Assembly: GCF_905147365.1 (NCBI RefSeq)
Contig: NC_056422.1
Coordinates: forward strand, 9,054,501 to 9,118,500
Source of the DNA: Aricia agestis
Taxonomy: Eukaryota; Arthropoda; Insecta; Lepidoptera; Lycaenidae
Length of the DNA: 64,000 nucleotides
Direction: 5' to 3'
Under the pieces are notes generated by a model. The model ran no database searches and was not told the origin of the DNA. It saw nothing but the letters and a program-made list of their open reading frames with translations. How positions within the stretch are numbered: position 1 is the stretch's first letter; every line of letters begins with the position of its first letter. Position numbers and translations under genes: made by a program. Below are positions 63,465 through 64,000 of the stretch, one piece after another.

Positions 63465-64000
63465 GATACTATAGGTATTTAGAACCACCAAACGCAAACG
63501 CACTTGTCTGTTTAAGGGCAGCCATTTTTCACCCAGCTTGTTTGTTTTGTCTGCGTCTGCGCAGCATTGTTTCCAGGGAACATCAGCTACATCCTATTGA
63601 ATGTTGGCCGTAGTGTGCTCGTACGTCTCCCGGGTTAACATCTCAATAGGAACGTTGTGTACCATGTTTGAAGAGACTCAGTTTAGTATATGTATAAAAA
63701 ATCCATAAGTGCTCAAAATTATGTAATTTAACAATGTAAACTTAATCAGTTAGGCGTTATCCGGTTTAAGCACAAATAAATAACAAACAAACACACTTGT
63801 AACATAAAAAGTTGATAATCTGATGCATAAACTAAACTCTATATTTTGCTATTAAACGCAGGGCCCCCGTAAGGGCTACTGTCGCCTGTGTGAAAAAAAA
63901 AGGATTTTGGCGCTCCTTTCGGCAATTTTTTGGGACCTTCGTGTTGGCGCCCTTAAAGATGGCAATTTGGCGCCCCTAGAGGATGGCGCCCGTGTGCATT
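63465..64000. other. Intergenic, possible element end at the window edge
   Basis: From about 63862 the words TTGGCGCCC and GATGGCGCCC recur (AGGATTTTGGCGCTCC, TTGGCGCCCCTAGAGGATGG), resembling the GCGCCC-rich edge of a transposable element that continues beyond the window. Nothing else recognised. Confidence 0.4.

Noticed and set aside
1..64000. CRISPR arrays, operons, ribosome-binding sites or phage features
   Set aside because: The window is eukaryotic (spliced gene, SINEs, Helitrons); short repeats are MITE ends, minisatellites or hairpins, with no regular spacer structure.

Overview
This window looks like nuclear DNA of a butterfly or moth. It is AT-rich and intron-bearing, and it is packed with repeat types characteristic of Lepidoptera: a 300-380 bp poly(A) SINE with a pyrimidine-rich minisatellite in its middle, short Helitrons ending in CTAG, tRNA-derived SINEs, many Tourist-like MITEs with 3-bp TWA target duplications, and relics of mariner, piggyBac, hAT, Ty3/gypsy and LINEs. 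Nothing suggests a bacterial, organellar or viral source. Almost all long single-frame ORFs are frames running through repeats.

One good host-type gene was found, and only by reading splice sites. It lies at about 8.1-12.2 kb on the + strand: seven small coding exons (72-114 nt, coding part of the first 85 nt), all joined by phase-1 introns with GT-AG ends, encode a 197-residue protein with a hydrophobic N terminus, three N-glycosylation sequons and three Thr-rich linker plus V-x-D-L helix modules. I do not recognise the protein. A decayed mariner element, a Tourist MITE and other repeats sit in its introns.

Layout. 1-8 kb: dispersed repeats, a Helitron, a MADF-bearing DNA element and a SINE. 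8-12.2 kb: the spliced gene. 12.2-20 kb: a Penelope/retrozyme-like repeat carrying a hammerhead-ribozyme core (13.16-13.21 kb), back-to-back Helitrons, and a three-level nest (gypsy pol fragment in a hAT element in a Helitron). 20-37 kb: MITEs, two tRNA-derived SINEs, a LINE 3' end, and several perfect short-loop hairpins. 37-40 kb: a piggyBac deletion derivative with TTAA duplications and a hAT element interrupted by a second element, both with perfect 8-bp duplications. 41-49 kb: MITEs and a minisatellite struck by a MITE. 49.1-53.6 kb: a large inverted duplication (arms about 1.7 and 1.9 kb) around a LINE ORF1 fragment. 54-64 kb: further repeats, a second Penelope-like copy lacking the ribozyme, and a short fragment resembling a ribosomal L2 protein.

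Family names are assigned from remembered hallmarks (target duplications, termini, protein motifs), not searches. Splice calls are from sequence only. Divergences are impressions, not calculations.
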